Source: UBA668 sp040081465
GTDB taxonomy: Bacteria; Actinomycetota; Acidimicrobiia; Acidimicrobiales; Ilumatobacteraceae
DNA: 64,000 nt
Direction of reading: 5' to 3'
Assembly (NCBI GenBank): GCA_040081465.1
Contig: JBEBGL010000010.1
Span: forward strand, 1 to 64,000
Position numbers and translations under genes: made by a program. The notes under the pieces were generated by a model that made no database searches, was not told where the DNA came from, and saw only the letters and a list, made by a program, of their open reading frames with translations. Each line of letters opens with the position of its first letter. Positions within the stretch are counted from its first letter, which is position 1. Of the stretch, positions 45,830-54,148 are shown piece by piece.

Positions 45830-46503
45830 TGACTGAAATTCCCGAACACCTTCTCAAGAGGGCACAGGCCGCCCGCGCGCAAACCGCCGCTGGCGCGCCA
45901 GCCGACGCCGACGCGCCAGCGGGTGGCGGTGTTGCCGTGCAAGAGAAGGTGGCCAGCGTTGTTTCGGCGACACCAGCGCGCACCGGTCCGGTTGGCACAG
46001 GTCCTGGCGGTAACACTCAGCGTCTGCTGACGGTCGTTAAGAGCGGCAGCATTCAAGACGTCAAGGCGTCTCCGGTCGACAAGGTGCACACCTGGCCGCA
46101 CCTGCTGGCGGCCGAGTTCGTGGCGGCGCTCGCGTGCATGTCGTTCACCTTCTTCTTCTCGGTCTTTGTCAATGCGCCTCTGCTGCAGGGCGCCGACATC
46201 AACAAGACGCCGAACCCGTCGAAGGCGCCGTGGTACTTCCTCGGGCTGCAAGAACTGCTGACGATGTTTCACCCGATGATCGCCGGCGTGACGATTCCCG
46301 GCGTGGGCATCGTCGCGCTGATTTTCGCGCCGTACATCGACAAGAACCCTTCCAACAAGCCGGAGGATCGCAAGTTCGCGATCTCACTGATGACGGTGCA
46401 CCTGATGTTCTGGGCTGTATTGGTCATCATCGGCTCGTTCTTCCGAGGCCCCGGCTTCAACTTCACGCTCCCCTGGCGTGACGGACTCTTCTTCGAATTG
46501 TGA
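45829..46503 (+). CDS. cytochrome b C-terminal subunit (subunit IV type)
   Basis: A 224-residue membrane protein. The N terminus MTEIPEHLLKRAQAARAQ matches that of the divergent cytochrome c; a Gly/Ala-rich linker follows. Three membrane helices carry the quinol-site motif P-W-Y-F in NPSKAPWYFLGLQELLTM, replacing the PEWY/PDWY of other bc and b6f complexes with an Ala-Pro-Trp-Tyr form. It completes cytochrome b with the preceding gene. Stop at 46503, 13 bp before the Rieske gene. Confidence 0.9.
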   Translation: MTEIPEHLLKRAQAARAQTAAGAPADADAPAGGGVAVQEKVASVVSATPARTGPVGTGPGGNTQRLLTVVKSGSIQDVKASPVDKVHTWPHLLAAEFVAALACMSFTFFFSVFVNAPLLQGADINKTPNPSKAPWYFLGLQELLTMFHPMIAGVTIPGVGIVALIFAPYIDKNPSNKPEDRKFAISLMTVHLMFWAVLVIIGSFFRGPGFNFTLPWRDGLFFEL

Positions 46504-46516
46504 GGCATCTGCTGTC

Positions 46517-47377
46517 ATGAGTTCTGCAGTCATCATCGCTATCGCAGTCGGGGCAATCACCGTGCTTGCCGCGGTCGTGATGCTCACCGCTGCGCGTCGC
46601 AGCGATGTGCGTGGTGCTGGCGCGCTCAGTCGCGAAACAGTTCGCCGCGACAAAGACGCCGACATCGATCTTCCCGTTGCTCCCACCGGCCGCGCCGTCG
46701 AGCGCGCTGCGGTCGAAGCGCGCAGTTCTGCACTCGTTGCTGCATCGGTCGGCCCGCCGACAATCTGGATTGCACCAGATGCCGAGCAAGTCGGCGTCAA
46801 CCGTCGTCAGTTCCTCAACCGCGCCAGCGTCACGCTGATGAGCACCAGCCTGGCGACTTTCGGTTTGGCGTGCATCGCGTTTCTGTGGCCGACTGCTGCT
46901 CCGGTGTTCGGTGGCAAGGTCAACCTCGGAAAGCTCGACGACATCCTGTCTGGCATCCGTAGCAGCGGTGGCTTCTTCTACGCGTCCAACGCTCGCTCGT
47001 ACATCACCGTGTATCCGTCGGAAGCTTTGCCAAAGGCGAAGGGTGTCAAGGAGTACGCGGACCTTATCGGTGGCATGGAAAGCGGCGTCATAGCGATGTA
47101 CCAGAAGTGCCCGCACCTCGGTTGTCGCGTTCCGGAGTGCAAGACCAGTGGGTGGTTCGAATGCCCGTGCCACGGTTCGCAGTACAACCGTGTCGGCGAG
47201 AAGAAGGGCGGCCCGGCGCCGCGCGGCATGGATCACTTCGCTGTGACTGTCTCTGCGAGCGGCGATGTTGTCGTGGATACGTCGATCGTGTATGCCGGCG
47301 CACCCATCGGTACGAACACGACTGGCCAAGAGGCAGAGGGTCCGCACTGCCTCAGCGGCGCTGGCGGTAGCCACTGA
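46517..47377 (+). CDS. Rieske iron-sulfur protein
   Basis: A 286-residue protein with an N-terminal membrane helix, a basic linker, and a second Tat-like segment NRRQFLNRASVTLMSTSLAT (RR at 96-97) that places the cluster domain outside. The [2Fe-2S] boxes are C198-P-H200-L-G-C203 and C216-P-C218-H219-G-S; Cys203 and Cys218 form the structural disulfide. Box I has Pro where Thr is usual (CPHLGC for CTHLGC). It moves electrons from quinol to cytochrome c. TGATG overlap with the next gene. Confidence 0.94.
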   Translation: MSSAVIIAIAVGAITVLAAVVMLTAARRSDVRGAGALSRETVRRDKDADIDLPVAPTGRAVERAAVEARSSALVAASVGPPTIWIAPDAEQVGVNRRQFLNRASVTLMSTSLATFGLACIAFLWPTAAPVFGGKVNLGKLDDILSGIRSSGGFFYASNARSYITVYPSEALPKAKGVKEYADLIGGMESGVIAMYQKCPHLGCRVPECKTSGWFECPCHGSQYNRVGEKKGGPAPRGMDHFAVTVSASGDVVVDTSIVYAGAPIGTNTTGQEAEGPHCLSGAGGSH

Positions 47378-48459
47378 TGACTGGTTTCATCGCGCTCACC
47401 ACCGTCTCGGTCGGCTGGGTTCTCTTCGCATTCATCACGATCGGCTGGATCGTTTACTTCTTTCTGAGCAAGGCCGCAGCTCGCCGCGAGTTGGGCTCCG
47501 AGGCCGAGGTTGCGCCGAACCGAAAGGAGTACTACGACGACGAGACGCTGGAAGGCCCACGGCTCGAGCGTTTGCAGTTTCTCGGTGTACTCCTGTTGAT
47601 CACGATGGTGATCGGGTTGCCTCTCTATTGGGTGCTCGAGCCTGGTCGCCAAGCCGGTGCCGATGCCCAGAAGACGTTGACCTTCCGCGGCTGGGGTGAA
47701 GGACTTTTCGCGACCACCGCCGATGGTGGCTTCAACTGCGCTGGTTGCCATGGCGGCATGTCGGCTGGTGGCGGCGCCGCTCCTTATCCAATCACCGACA
47801 GCACCGGCAAGACCACGGTTGTTTCGTGGAATGCGCCTGCGCTCGACACCATCTTCTATAGGTACAGCAAAGAAGAGGTTCGATTCATCCTCGTCTACGG
47901 TCGCCCGTTCTCTCCGATGCCTGCGTGGGGCGCGGCTGGCGGTGGTCCGATGACCGAGCAAAACATCGAAACGTTGATCGTCTACCTCGAAAGTATTCAG
48001 CTGCAACCGGAAGGTTGCATTGGCGATGAAGCGTTTACCGATAAGGGCGATCCTGCAGTGTGCGATGGAGGTGTCGTGCCAGAAGCGACGCGCCTCGACA
48101 TCGAAAGTGCGGTCGCGCGTTATCAAGCCGACAACCCCGGTGCCAGCGAGGGTGAAGCACTGTTCAACCTCCCGATCGCGAGCGGTGCGTATAGCTGCGC
48201 TCGCTGCCACACGCCCGGTTTCAGCTACGGCCAACCTGGCGTTGATGCGCAGGGCGCGTTTGGTTGGAACCTCACCGGCGGCGCGACGAACTCACACTTC
48301 GCGAGCGAGCAAGACATGATCGCGTTTGTGAAGGCGGGCTCGCGCAACGGCGCGCGCTACGGCCTGCAGAGCCAGGGAACTGGTCGCATGCCCGGCTTCG
48401 GTCACGTGCTGACAGACGAACAGATCAAAGCAATCGTCGAATATGTGCGGGGGCTGTGA
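47377..48459 (+). CDS. dihaem cytochrome c subunit of the bc complex
   Basis: A 360-residue protein with two N-terminal membrane helices (TLTTVSVGWVLFAFITIGW-type and FLGVLLLITMVIGLPLYWVL) and a two-haem periplasmic part: C121-A-G-C124-H and C274-A-R-C277-H, with Met ligands plausible in PFSPMPAWGA and TGRMPGFGH. Sister to the QcrC dihaem cytochromes of actinobacteria. It probably accepts electrons from the Rieske protein and hands them to an oxidase. Both ends overlap neighbours (TGATG), so it is tightly coupled. Confidence 0.92.
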   Translation: MTGFIALTTVSVGWVLFAFITIGWIVYFFLSKAAARRELGSEAEVAPNRKEYYDDETLEGPRLERLQFLGVLLLITMVIGLPLYWVLEPGRQAGADAQKTLTFRGWGEGLFATTADGGFNCAGCHGGMSAGGGAAPYPITDSTGKTTVVSWNAPALDTIFYRYSKEEVRFILVYGRPFSPMPAWGAAGGGPMTEQNIETLIVYLESIQLQPEGCIGDEAFTDKGDPAVCDGGVVPEATRLDIESAVARYQADNPGASEGEALFNLPIASGAYSCARCHTPGFSYGQPGVDAQGAFGWNLTGGATNSHFASEQDMIAFVKAGSRNGARYGLQSQGTGRMPGFGHVLTDEQIKAIVEYVRGL

Positions 48460-49274
48460 TGAGCGCGTTCTTAGCAATCAACTGGGAACCGGAACTTCGC
48501 GGCATCCTCATCACCATCATCGCGGTCGCCACCCTGTGCGGCAGTGTGTATCTGCTCCTTGGTACCAACCTTGGTGCTCGCCTGGGCTTCCTCGTCGCGT
48601 TGGCAGGCCTGGCCGGCTGGATGTTCATTCTTGGTGCAACATGGTGGACCTACAGCAAGGGTTTGCTCGGCGAAGAACCGACTTGGCAGCCGGTGGCGGG
48701 CAAGACGATTATTCGCGAGTACGAATCTCTTTCTGAACTTGGGCTGTTAGAGGCGCCGTTCACTCCCACTGACGATGTCACCGCCGATGCCGACAGCATT
48801 GAGTCCCTGCTCATCGAACAGGATTGGGCGAAGCTTGACTCCGCGTTGCCGTCGTTCCAGCAGGCAGCGTCAGCGGGCACGGTTGTGATCGAAGAGGCCA
48901 AGGTCTTCGCGGCTGGTGAGTTTCAGGTCGTCAACGTTTTCGACATTGGCGGCGAGCGCAGTCCGATCTTGTTCGATGGCAAGGTCGACTTCCTGGCCTT
49001 CTTCCATAAGCCGCACTACGTGCTGGTAGAGATCGCACCCCTGGTACCGCAGCGCACTGAACCGGGGCGCGCGCCCGCGCGCGCGGTGATCGACACCAGT
49101 CGCCCGCACGAGTACGTGTACATGATCCGCGACCTTGGCTCGAAGCGAGTGCCCGCCGCGATCATCACGATCTCATCACTGGTGATCTTGTTGCTGCTGT
49201 GCTGGCTGTTACACACACGCGACGAGCGCGTGCGCGAGAACCGGTCGGCCAAGGCGCTCCCGGCGGGGTCGTGA
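48459..49274 (+). CDS. membrane protein of the bc/nuo operon
   Basis: A 271-residue protein with two membrane helices at the N terminus (ELRGILITIIAVATLCGSVY; GFLVALAGLAGWMFILGATW), a soluble region of about 150 residues, and a C-terminal helix (VPAAIITISSLVILLLLCWL) followed by a basic tail. No Cys or haem motif. Not recognised, but conserved position between the dihaem cytochrome and nuoA suggests an accessory subunit linking the two complexes. Confidence 0.65.
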   Translation: MSAFLAINWEPELRGILITIIAVATLCGSVYLLLGTNLGARLGFLVALAGLAGWMFILGATWWTYSKGLLGEEPTWQPVAGKTIIREYESLSELGLLEAPFTPTDDVTADADSIESLLIEQDWAKLDSALPSFQQAASAGTVVIEEAKVFAAGEFQVVNVFDIGGERSPILFDGKVDFLAFFHKPHYVLVEIAPLVPQRTEPGRAPARAVIDTSRPHEYVYMIRDLGSKRVPAAIITISSLVILLLLCWLLHTRDERVRENRSAKALPAGS

Positions 49275-49278
49275 CTCG

Positions 49279-49746
49279 ATGGGCCAGTATCTGCCCATCG
49301 TTTGCCTGCTCGTGCTGGCAGCGCTTTTCGGTGCGCTGAGTTTCTTCGCGTCCGGGCTACTCGCACCGCGACGGCCATCGGCTGCGAAGTCCGCGCCGTA
49401 CGAGTGCGGCATCGTGCCCAGTCGCGAACCACCCGATCGCTTTCCGGTCACCTTCTACGTCGTGGCGATGTTGTTCATCATGTTCGACATCGAACTCATC
49501 TTCATCTACCCCTTCGCTGTCGATCGTCAGTTTCTCGGCTCGTATGCGTTGTGGGAGATGGTCGCGTTTAGCGCCGTGTTCTTCGCTGCGTTCGTGTATG
49601 TCGTCGCCCGCGGCGCGCTCGATTGGGGCCCGGTTGCCCAGCATCGTCAACTGCAGCAGGTGGCATCAGATCGGCACACTGCAACCGGCTCGGTGCGCGT
49701 AGTCGGTCTTGAGGGTCGCTCTGACGTTGACGAAACGGCAGCATGA
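49279..49746 (+). CDS. nuoA: NADH-quinone oxidoreductase subunit A
   Basis: A 155-residue NuoA with three membrane helices and the conserved APYECGIVPSREPPDRFPVT loop and FDIELIFIYPF, which line the quinone site. The C terminus is about 40 residues longer than usual. First gene of the complete nuo set, 4 bp after the previous gene. Confidence 0.95.
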   Translation: MGQYLPIVCLLVLAALFGALSFFASGLLAPRRPSAAKSAPYECGIVPSREPPDRFPVTFYVVAMLFIMFDIELIFIYPFAVDRQFLGSYALWEMVAFSAVFFAAFVYVVARGALDWGPVAQHRQLQQVASDRHTATGSVRVVGLEGRSDVDETAA

Positions 49747-50330
49747 GCCTGATCAAGGACATCCAAGCCGACGGCTTCGGTGGCATCCCCCACAACGCGA
49801 TCACCGCCAAGCTGGAAGATCTTGTCGGGTGGGCGCGTAGCCGTAGCTCGTGGCCCGCTTCGTTCGGGCTCGCGTGTTGCGCGATCGAAATGATGGCGAC
49901 CGGTGCAGCGCACTACGACATCAGCCGCTTCGGCATGGAGGTATTCCGCGCCTCGCCGCGGCAGGCCGACATCATGATCGTCGCTGGCCGCGTGAGTCAG
50001 AAAATGGCACCGGTGCTGCGTCAGGTCTACGACCAGATGATGGAACCGAAGTGGGTCATCAGCATGGGCGTGTGCGCGAGCAGCGGCGGCATGTTCAACA
50101 ACTACGCGATTGTGCAGGGCGTCGACCAGGTGGTACCGGTCGATGTCTATGCACCGGGTTGCCCGCCAACGCCAGAGACCCTGATCCACGCAATCGAGAC
50201 GCTTCACCAAAAGATCGAAGACGGCGAGTTGCTGAAGCGCCGCGGTGCGACGGGTCGCGGTGCAAACATGCACGTCACCGAGATAGCGCAGGGTGCCCGC
50301 CCGATGCCCGTCATCCTTGGGCGGCGCTAG
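49743..50330 (+). CDS. nuoB: NADH-quinone oxidoreductase subunit B
   Basis: A 195-residue NuoB that holds cluster N2. The ligands are C45-C46 (FGLACCAIEMM), C111 (MGVCASSGGMF) and C140 (APGCPPTPE). The N2 cluster passes electrons to quinone. A 4-bp overlap with nuoA and 2 bp before nuoC. Confidence 0.97.
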   Translation: MSLIKDIQADGFGGIPHNAITAKLEDLVGWARSRSSWPASFGLACCAIEMMATGAAHYDISRFGMEVFRASPRQADIMIVAGRVSQKMAPVLRQVYDQMMEPKWVISMGVCASSGGMFNNYAIVQGVDQVVPVDVYAPGCPPTPETLIHAIETLHQKIEDGELLKRRGATGRGANMHVTEIAQGARPMPVILGRR

Positions 50331-50332
50331 TC

Positions 50333-50797
50333 GTGCCTGACTTCAGTCGTGAGCAACGAGTCGTGCACTGCACGCGCGCCGACTACATCGCCACTGTGCG
50401 CGGGTTGTTGGCCGACACCTTTTCAGTGTGCGTCGATGTCACGGCCGTCGACTACCTGACATACAGCGGCGCGCGCTCGCTGCCGACCGATGTCGTGGCC
50501 GAGCGGTTTGAGGTTGTCGTCAATCTGTTGTCGATTGAAAAGCGCGAACGGGTGCGAGTGCGCGTGCAAGTACAGGCCGACGACGCAGCCGTCGCGTCGC
50601 TGTTCGACATGTACCCGGGCACAGAGGCGATGGAACGCGAGGTGTACGACATGTTCGGCATCACGTTCACGAACCACCCCGACCTCACGCGCATTCTCAT
50701 GCCCGAAGACTGGGATGGCTTCCCGCTGCGCAAGGACTACGACGAGGGCAGAATTCCCGTGCAGTTCAGCGGCGACTTTGCTTCGGAGTCGCGATGA
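50333..50797 (+). CDS. nuoC: NADH-quinone oxidoreductase subunit C
   Basis: A 154-residue NuoC from GTG 50333. Signatures are AVASLFDMYPGTEAMEREVY and DMFGITFTNHPDLTRILMPE, then DWDGFPLRKDY at the C terminus. It is separate from NuoD, unlike the fused form in enterics. Overlap of 4 bp with nuoD. Confidence 0.95.
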   Translation: MPDFSREQRVVHCTRADYIATVRGLLADTFSVCVDVTAVDYLTYSGARSLPTDVVAERFEVVVNLLSIEKRERVRVRVQVQADDAAVASLFDMYPGTEAMEREVYDMFGITFTNHPDLTRILMPEDWDGFPLRKDYDEGRIPVQFSGDFASESR

Positions 50798-52134
50798 GGA
50801 CAGACATCCTGGCGACGATCGAAGATGGCAACGAGGCCGAGCAGGGCCTGAAGCCGCGCAGCGAGCTGACGGCACGCGAGTTGATGCGCGAGGTCGGCGC
50901 CGTGCTGCGCATGAGCGAGGCGGAAGTCGCCAAGCTCGGCGACATACCCGATGATCCCTCCGACGATCAGACAATGATCATCAACATGGGGCCGCAGCAC
51001 CCCAGCACCCACGGCGTGCTGCGTCTGATGCTCGAACTGCAAGGCGAAACAGTTCTGCGCTGCAAGCCGATCATCGGCTATCTGCACACCGGCATGGAGA
51101 AGACGGGTGAAGCGCTCACCTACATGCAGGGCGGCACCAACGTCACGCGCATGGATTACGCGAGCCCCTTGAACAACGAGCTCGTGTTCTCGATGGCAAC
51201 CGAGAAGTTGTTGGGCATCGACGGCGAGATTCCCGAGCGCGCGGTCTGGATGCGGATGCTGCTCAGCGAGCTGAATCGCATGTCGTCGCATCTTCTGTTC
51301 TTGGCGACGAACGGCATGGATCTTGGTGCAGTGAGCATGATGATCTACGGCTGGCGTGAGCGCGAAGAGGTGCTGCGCTTCTTCCAGAAGGTCACCGGAC
51401 TGCGGATGAACCACAACTTCATTCGCCCTGGTGGTGTAGCGGCCGACCTTCCGGAGGGGTGGCGCGACGACGTGCTGCGCTTGCTGGAACTGATTCCGCC
51501 GCGCCTCGAGGAGTACGACACGCTGATGACCGGCCAGCCGATCTGGCGCGAGCGGTTGCAGGGTGTTGGTGTCATTACGGCGCAAGAGGCGCTTGCGCTT
51601 GGCGCAACTGGTCCAATCCTGCGCAGCACCGGTGTTGCGTGGGATCTACGCCGCGATCAGCCGTACTTGCACTACGACGAAGTCGAGTTCGACGTGGTCG
51701 TCGGCCAGTACGGCGACTGCTTCGATCGTTACAGCATTCGACTGAACGAAGTTCGAGAAAGCATGCGCATCGTTCAGCAGATTCTGGATCGCATGCCTGG
51801 CGGCGATTACCGCATTCAGAACAAGAAGGTCACACCGCCGCCGCGTGCTCGTATCAACGAGAGCATGGAAGCGCTCATTCACCACTTCAAGTTGTTCACC
51901 GAAGGCTTCAAGGTGCCCGAGGGCGAGGTGTACGTCGCGATCGAAAGCCCGCGCGGCGAGATCGGCTGTTACATAGCGAGCGATGGGTCGGCGACGCCGT
52001 ATCGCATTCATGTGCGTGCGCCATCCTTCGTGAACATCCAGTGCATGCCGCACATGATGCGCGGCGGGCTCATCGCCGACGCGGTGGCAATCATCTCCTC
52101 AATCGACCCTGTGCTCGGCGAGGTCGATCGATGA
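50794..52134 (+). CDS. nuoD: NADH-quinone oxidoreductase subunit D
   Basis: A 446-residue NuoD of the 49-kDa family. Key regions are NMGPQHPSTHGVLRLMLELQ, GYLHTGMEKTGEALTYMQGG and the C-terminal DPVLGEVDR, which shape the quinone cavity with NuoB. An N-terminal extension of about 55 acidic residues precedes the fold. ATGA overlaps at both ends. Confidence 0.97.
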   Translation: MRTDILATIEDGNEAEQGLKPRSELTARELMREVGAVLRMSEAEVAKLGDIPDDPSDDQTMIINMGPQHPSTHGVLRLMLELQGETVLRCKPIIGYLHTGMEKTGEALTYMQGGTNVTRMDYASPLNNELVFSMATEKLLGIDGEIPERAVWMRMLLSELNRMSSHLLFLATNGMDLGAVSMMIYGWREREEVLRFFQKVTGLRMNHNFIRPGGVAADLPEGWRDDVLRLLELIPPRLEEYDTLMTGQPIWRERLQGVGVITAQEALALGATGPILRSTGVAWDLRRDQPYLHYDEVEFDVVVGQYGDCFDRYSIRLNEVRESMRIVQQILDRMPGGDYRIQNKKVTPPPRARINESMEALIHHFKLFTEGFKVPEGEVYVAIESPRGEIGCYIASDGSATPYRIHVRAPSFVNIQCMPHMMRGGLIADAVAIISSIDPVLGEVDR

Positions 52135-52745
52135 GTCGCTTGAATGATGCGAACCAAGTGCTGGCCAAGGAGATCATTGGGCGCTATCCCAAGGCTCGCT
52201 CGGCCACCATCCCGTTGTTGCACGTTGCGCAACAACAGAACGGCTACGTCACGCAGGAAGCCATCGCGCACATCGCCGAACTTGTTGGAGCAACCCCGGC
52301 CGAAATACTGGGCACGTGCACCTTCTACGAGATGTTCAAGATGCAGCCAGTGGGCAAGTACCTCATCAACATCTGCACAACGATGAGTTGCGCGCTGATG
52401 GGTGCCGAGCAGTTGGTGCAGCACGCCGAGGAACGCCTTGGAATCAAGGCCGGCGGCACGACTCCCGACGGATTGTTCACGCTTGAACGTGCCGAGTGCC
52501 AAGCCGCATGTACCGAGGCACCGTGCTTGCAAGCGAACTATCGCTATCGCTACCGAGTCAGTCCTGCGCAACTCGACCAGTTGCTCGACGACCTGGCTGA
52601 GGGTCAGCTCGATAACGAGATTCCTCCGCACGGAGTCGTCGCGCGCGTGCGTCAAAGCATTCCGATCGATCGCGCCGTCGGTGCAGTTCCGCCGGACACC
52701 GTGACCGAAGCGCCAGTCTGGATCCCAGCAGGAGATTCGGCGTGA
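52131..52745 (+). CDS. nuoE: NADH-quinone oxidoreductase subunit E
   Basis: A 204-residue NuoE, thioredoxin-like, with [2Fe-2S] ligands C82, C87, C123 and C127 (ICTTMSC; CQAACTEAPC). It sits in the NADH-input module with NuoF and NuoG. A C-terminal tail of about 40 residues exceeds the usual length. Start overlaps the nuoD stop by 4 bp and the next start by 4 bp. Confidence 0.95.
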   Translation: MSRLNDANQVLAKEIIGRYPKARSATIPLLHVAQQQNGYVTQEAIAHIAELVGATPAEILGTCTFYEMFKMQPVGKYLINICTTMSCALMGAEQLVQHAEERLGIKAGGTTPDGLFTLERAECQAACTEAPCLQANYRYRYRVSPAQLDQLLDDLAEGQLDNEIPPHGVVARVRQSIPIDRAVGAVPPDTVTEAPVWIPAGDSA

Positions 52746-54148
52746 GCAGTTACGGCTGGGCACCGGGTTACATCGACGATGGCGATCGTCCGCAGATCGT
52801 TACGTCGCGCTTTCAGTACGAAGACGGGTACACGCTCGAGCGCTACCTGGCGACTGGCGGCTACGCGGGCTTGAAGGCCGCTCTCGCGCGCACCCCGGTG
52901 CAGGTGCATGAGGAAGTGAAGGCGGCGACCGTGCTTGGTCGCGGTGGCGCCGGCTTCCCCGCGGGCACGAAGTGGGGCCTGTGCCCCGAAGGGAAGTGGC
53001 CGCGGTACTTAGTGGTGAACGGCGACGAGAGCGAGCCAGGTACCTACAAGGACCGGCTGCTGATGGAACGCGATCCGCACCAACTGATCGAGGGTTGCCT
53101 CATCGCGTGTTACGCCGTCGGCCTTTCGCAGTGCTTCCTCTATATCCGTGGCGAGATGGCGCTGGCGCAAGAGCGGGTGGCCGCAGCGCTGAACGAGGGT
53201 TATGCCGCCGGCTACATCGGGCGCAACATCCTCGGAAGCAACTTCAGCGTCGACATCGTGTTGCATTGGGGTGCGGGTGCGTATGTGGTCGGCGAGGAAA
53301 CCGCGCTGATCGAGTCACTGGAAGGCAACCGCGGTATGCCGCGGTTGAAGCCTCCGTTCTTTCCGGCGGCTATCGGTCTGTACGGCAAGCCGACGATCGT
53401 CAACAACGTTGAGACGCTGGCCAATCTGCCGTGGTTGCTGACGCACAGTGCCGCCGAGTACACCGCGATCGGTACGGCGACATCGCCAGGTACGCGCATG
53501 ATCGCCGTCTCCGGTCACGTGAAGCGACCAGGCGTCTTCGAGATAGTCAACGGCACGACGACGTTCCGCGACCTGATCTACGGCGACGAGTTCTGTCAGG
53601 GAATTCGCGACGGCAACGAGTTGAAGGCGTTCGTTCCCGGCGGCGGTTCCGCACCATGGTTCTTGCCCGATCAACTCGACCTTCCGTTCGAAGCCAAGTT
53701 GGTAGGCGCCGCCGGCAGCATGCTCGGCTCGGGTGCCGTCATGGTCATGGACGAAACCACCGACATACCTTTTGCGGCATTCACGCTGACACGCTTCTAC
53801 GCGCACGAGTCATGCGGTAAGTGCGTGCCGTGTCGCGAAGGCGGCACGTGGCTCGAGCGCATCATGGAACGACTTGCTGACGGTCACGGAACCGAGAGCG
53901 ATCTCGATCAATTGTTAGCGATCGGACAAACGATCTGCCCTGGCCCATTTCCGCATGCTGCTAGCGAACGTCTTGGCTTGGAAGCCGCGCCGTTTCCATT
54001 CAAGATGACGACGATCTGTTTCGTCGGTCCGTCGGCGTATACGTCGGTGCACTCGGCAATCACGCTGTTCCGCAGCGAGTTCGAAGCCCGGATCGTGAAG
54101 CGCAAATTGATCCCAGTGACCGCGGGGGTGATCGATGACGGACATTAA
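52742..54148 (+). CDS. nuoF: NADH-quinone oxidoreductase subunit F
   Basis: A 468-residue NuoF from GTG 52742. The NADH/FMN loop is GRGGAGFPAGTKWGL at 66-80, FMN contact GDESEPGTYKDR follows, and the N3 cluster ligands are C358, C361, C364 (SCGKCVPCREG) and C399. It oxidises NADH. The last 14 bp overlap the nuoG start. Confidence 0.97.
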   Translation: MSSYGWAPGYIDDGDRPQIVTSRFQYEDGYTLERYLATGGYAGLKAALARTPVQVHEEVKAATVLGRGGAGFPAGTKWGLCPEGKWPRYLVVNGDESEPGTYKDRLLMERDPHQLIEGCLIACYAVGLSQCFLYIRGEMALAQERVAAALNEGYAAGYIGRNILGSNFSVDIVLHWGAGAYVVGEETALIESLEGNRGMPRLKPPFFPAAIGLYGKPTIVNNVETLANLPWLLTHSAAEYTAIGTATSPGTRMIAVSGHVKRPGVFEIVNGTTTFRDLIYGDEFCQGIRDGNELKAFVPGGGSAPWFLPDQLDLPFEAKLVGAAGSMLGSGAVMVMDETTDIPFAAFTLTRFYAHESCGKCVPCREGGTWLERIMERLADGHGTESDLDQLLAIGQTICPGPFPHAASERLGLEAAPFPFKMTTICFVGPSAYTSVHSAITLFRSEFEARIVKRKLIPVTAGVIDDGH

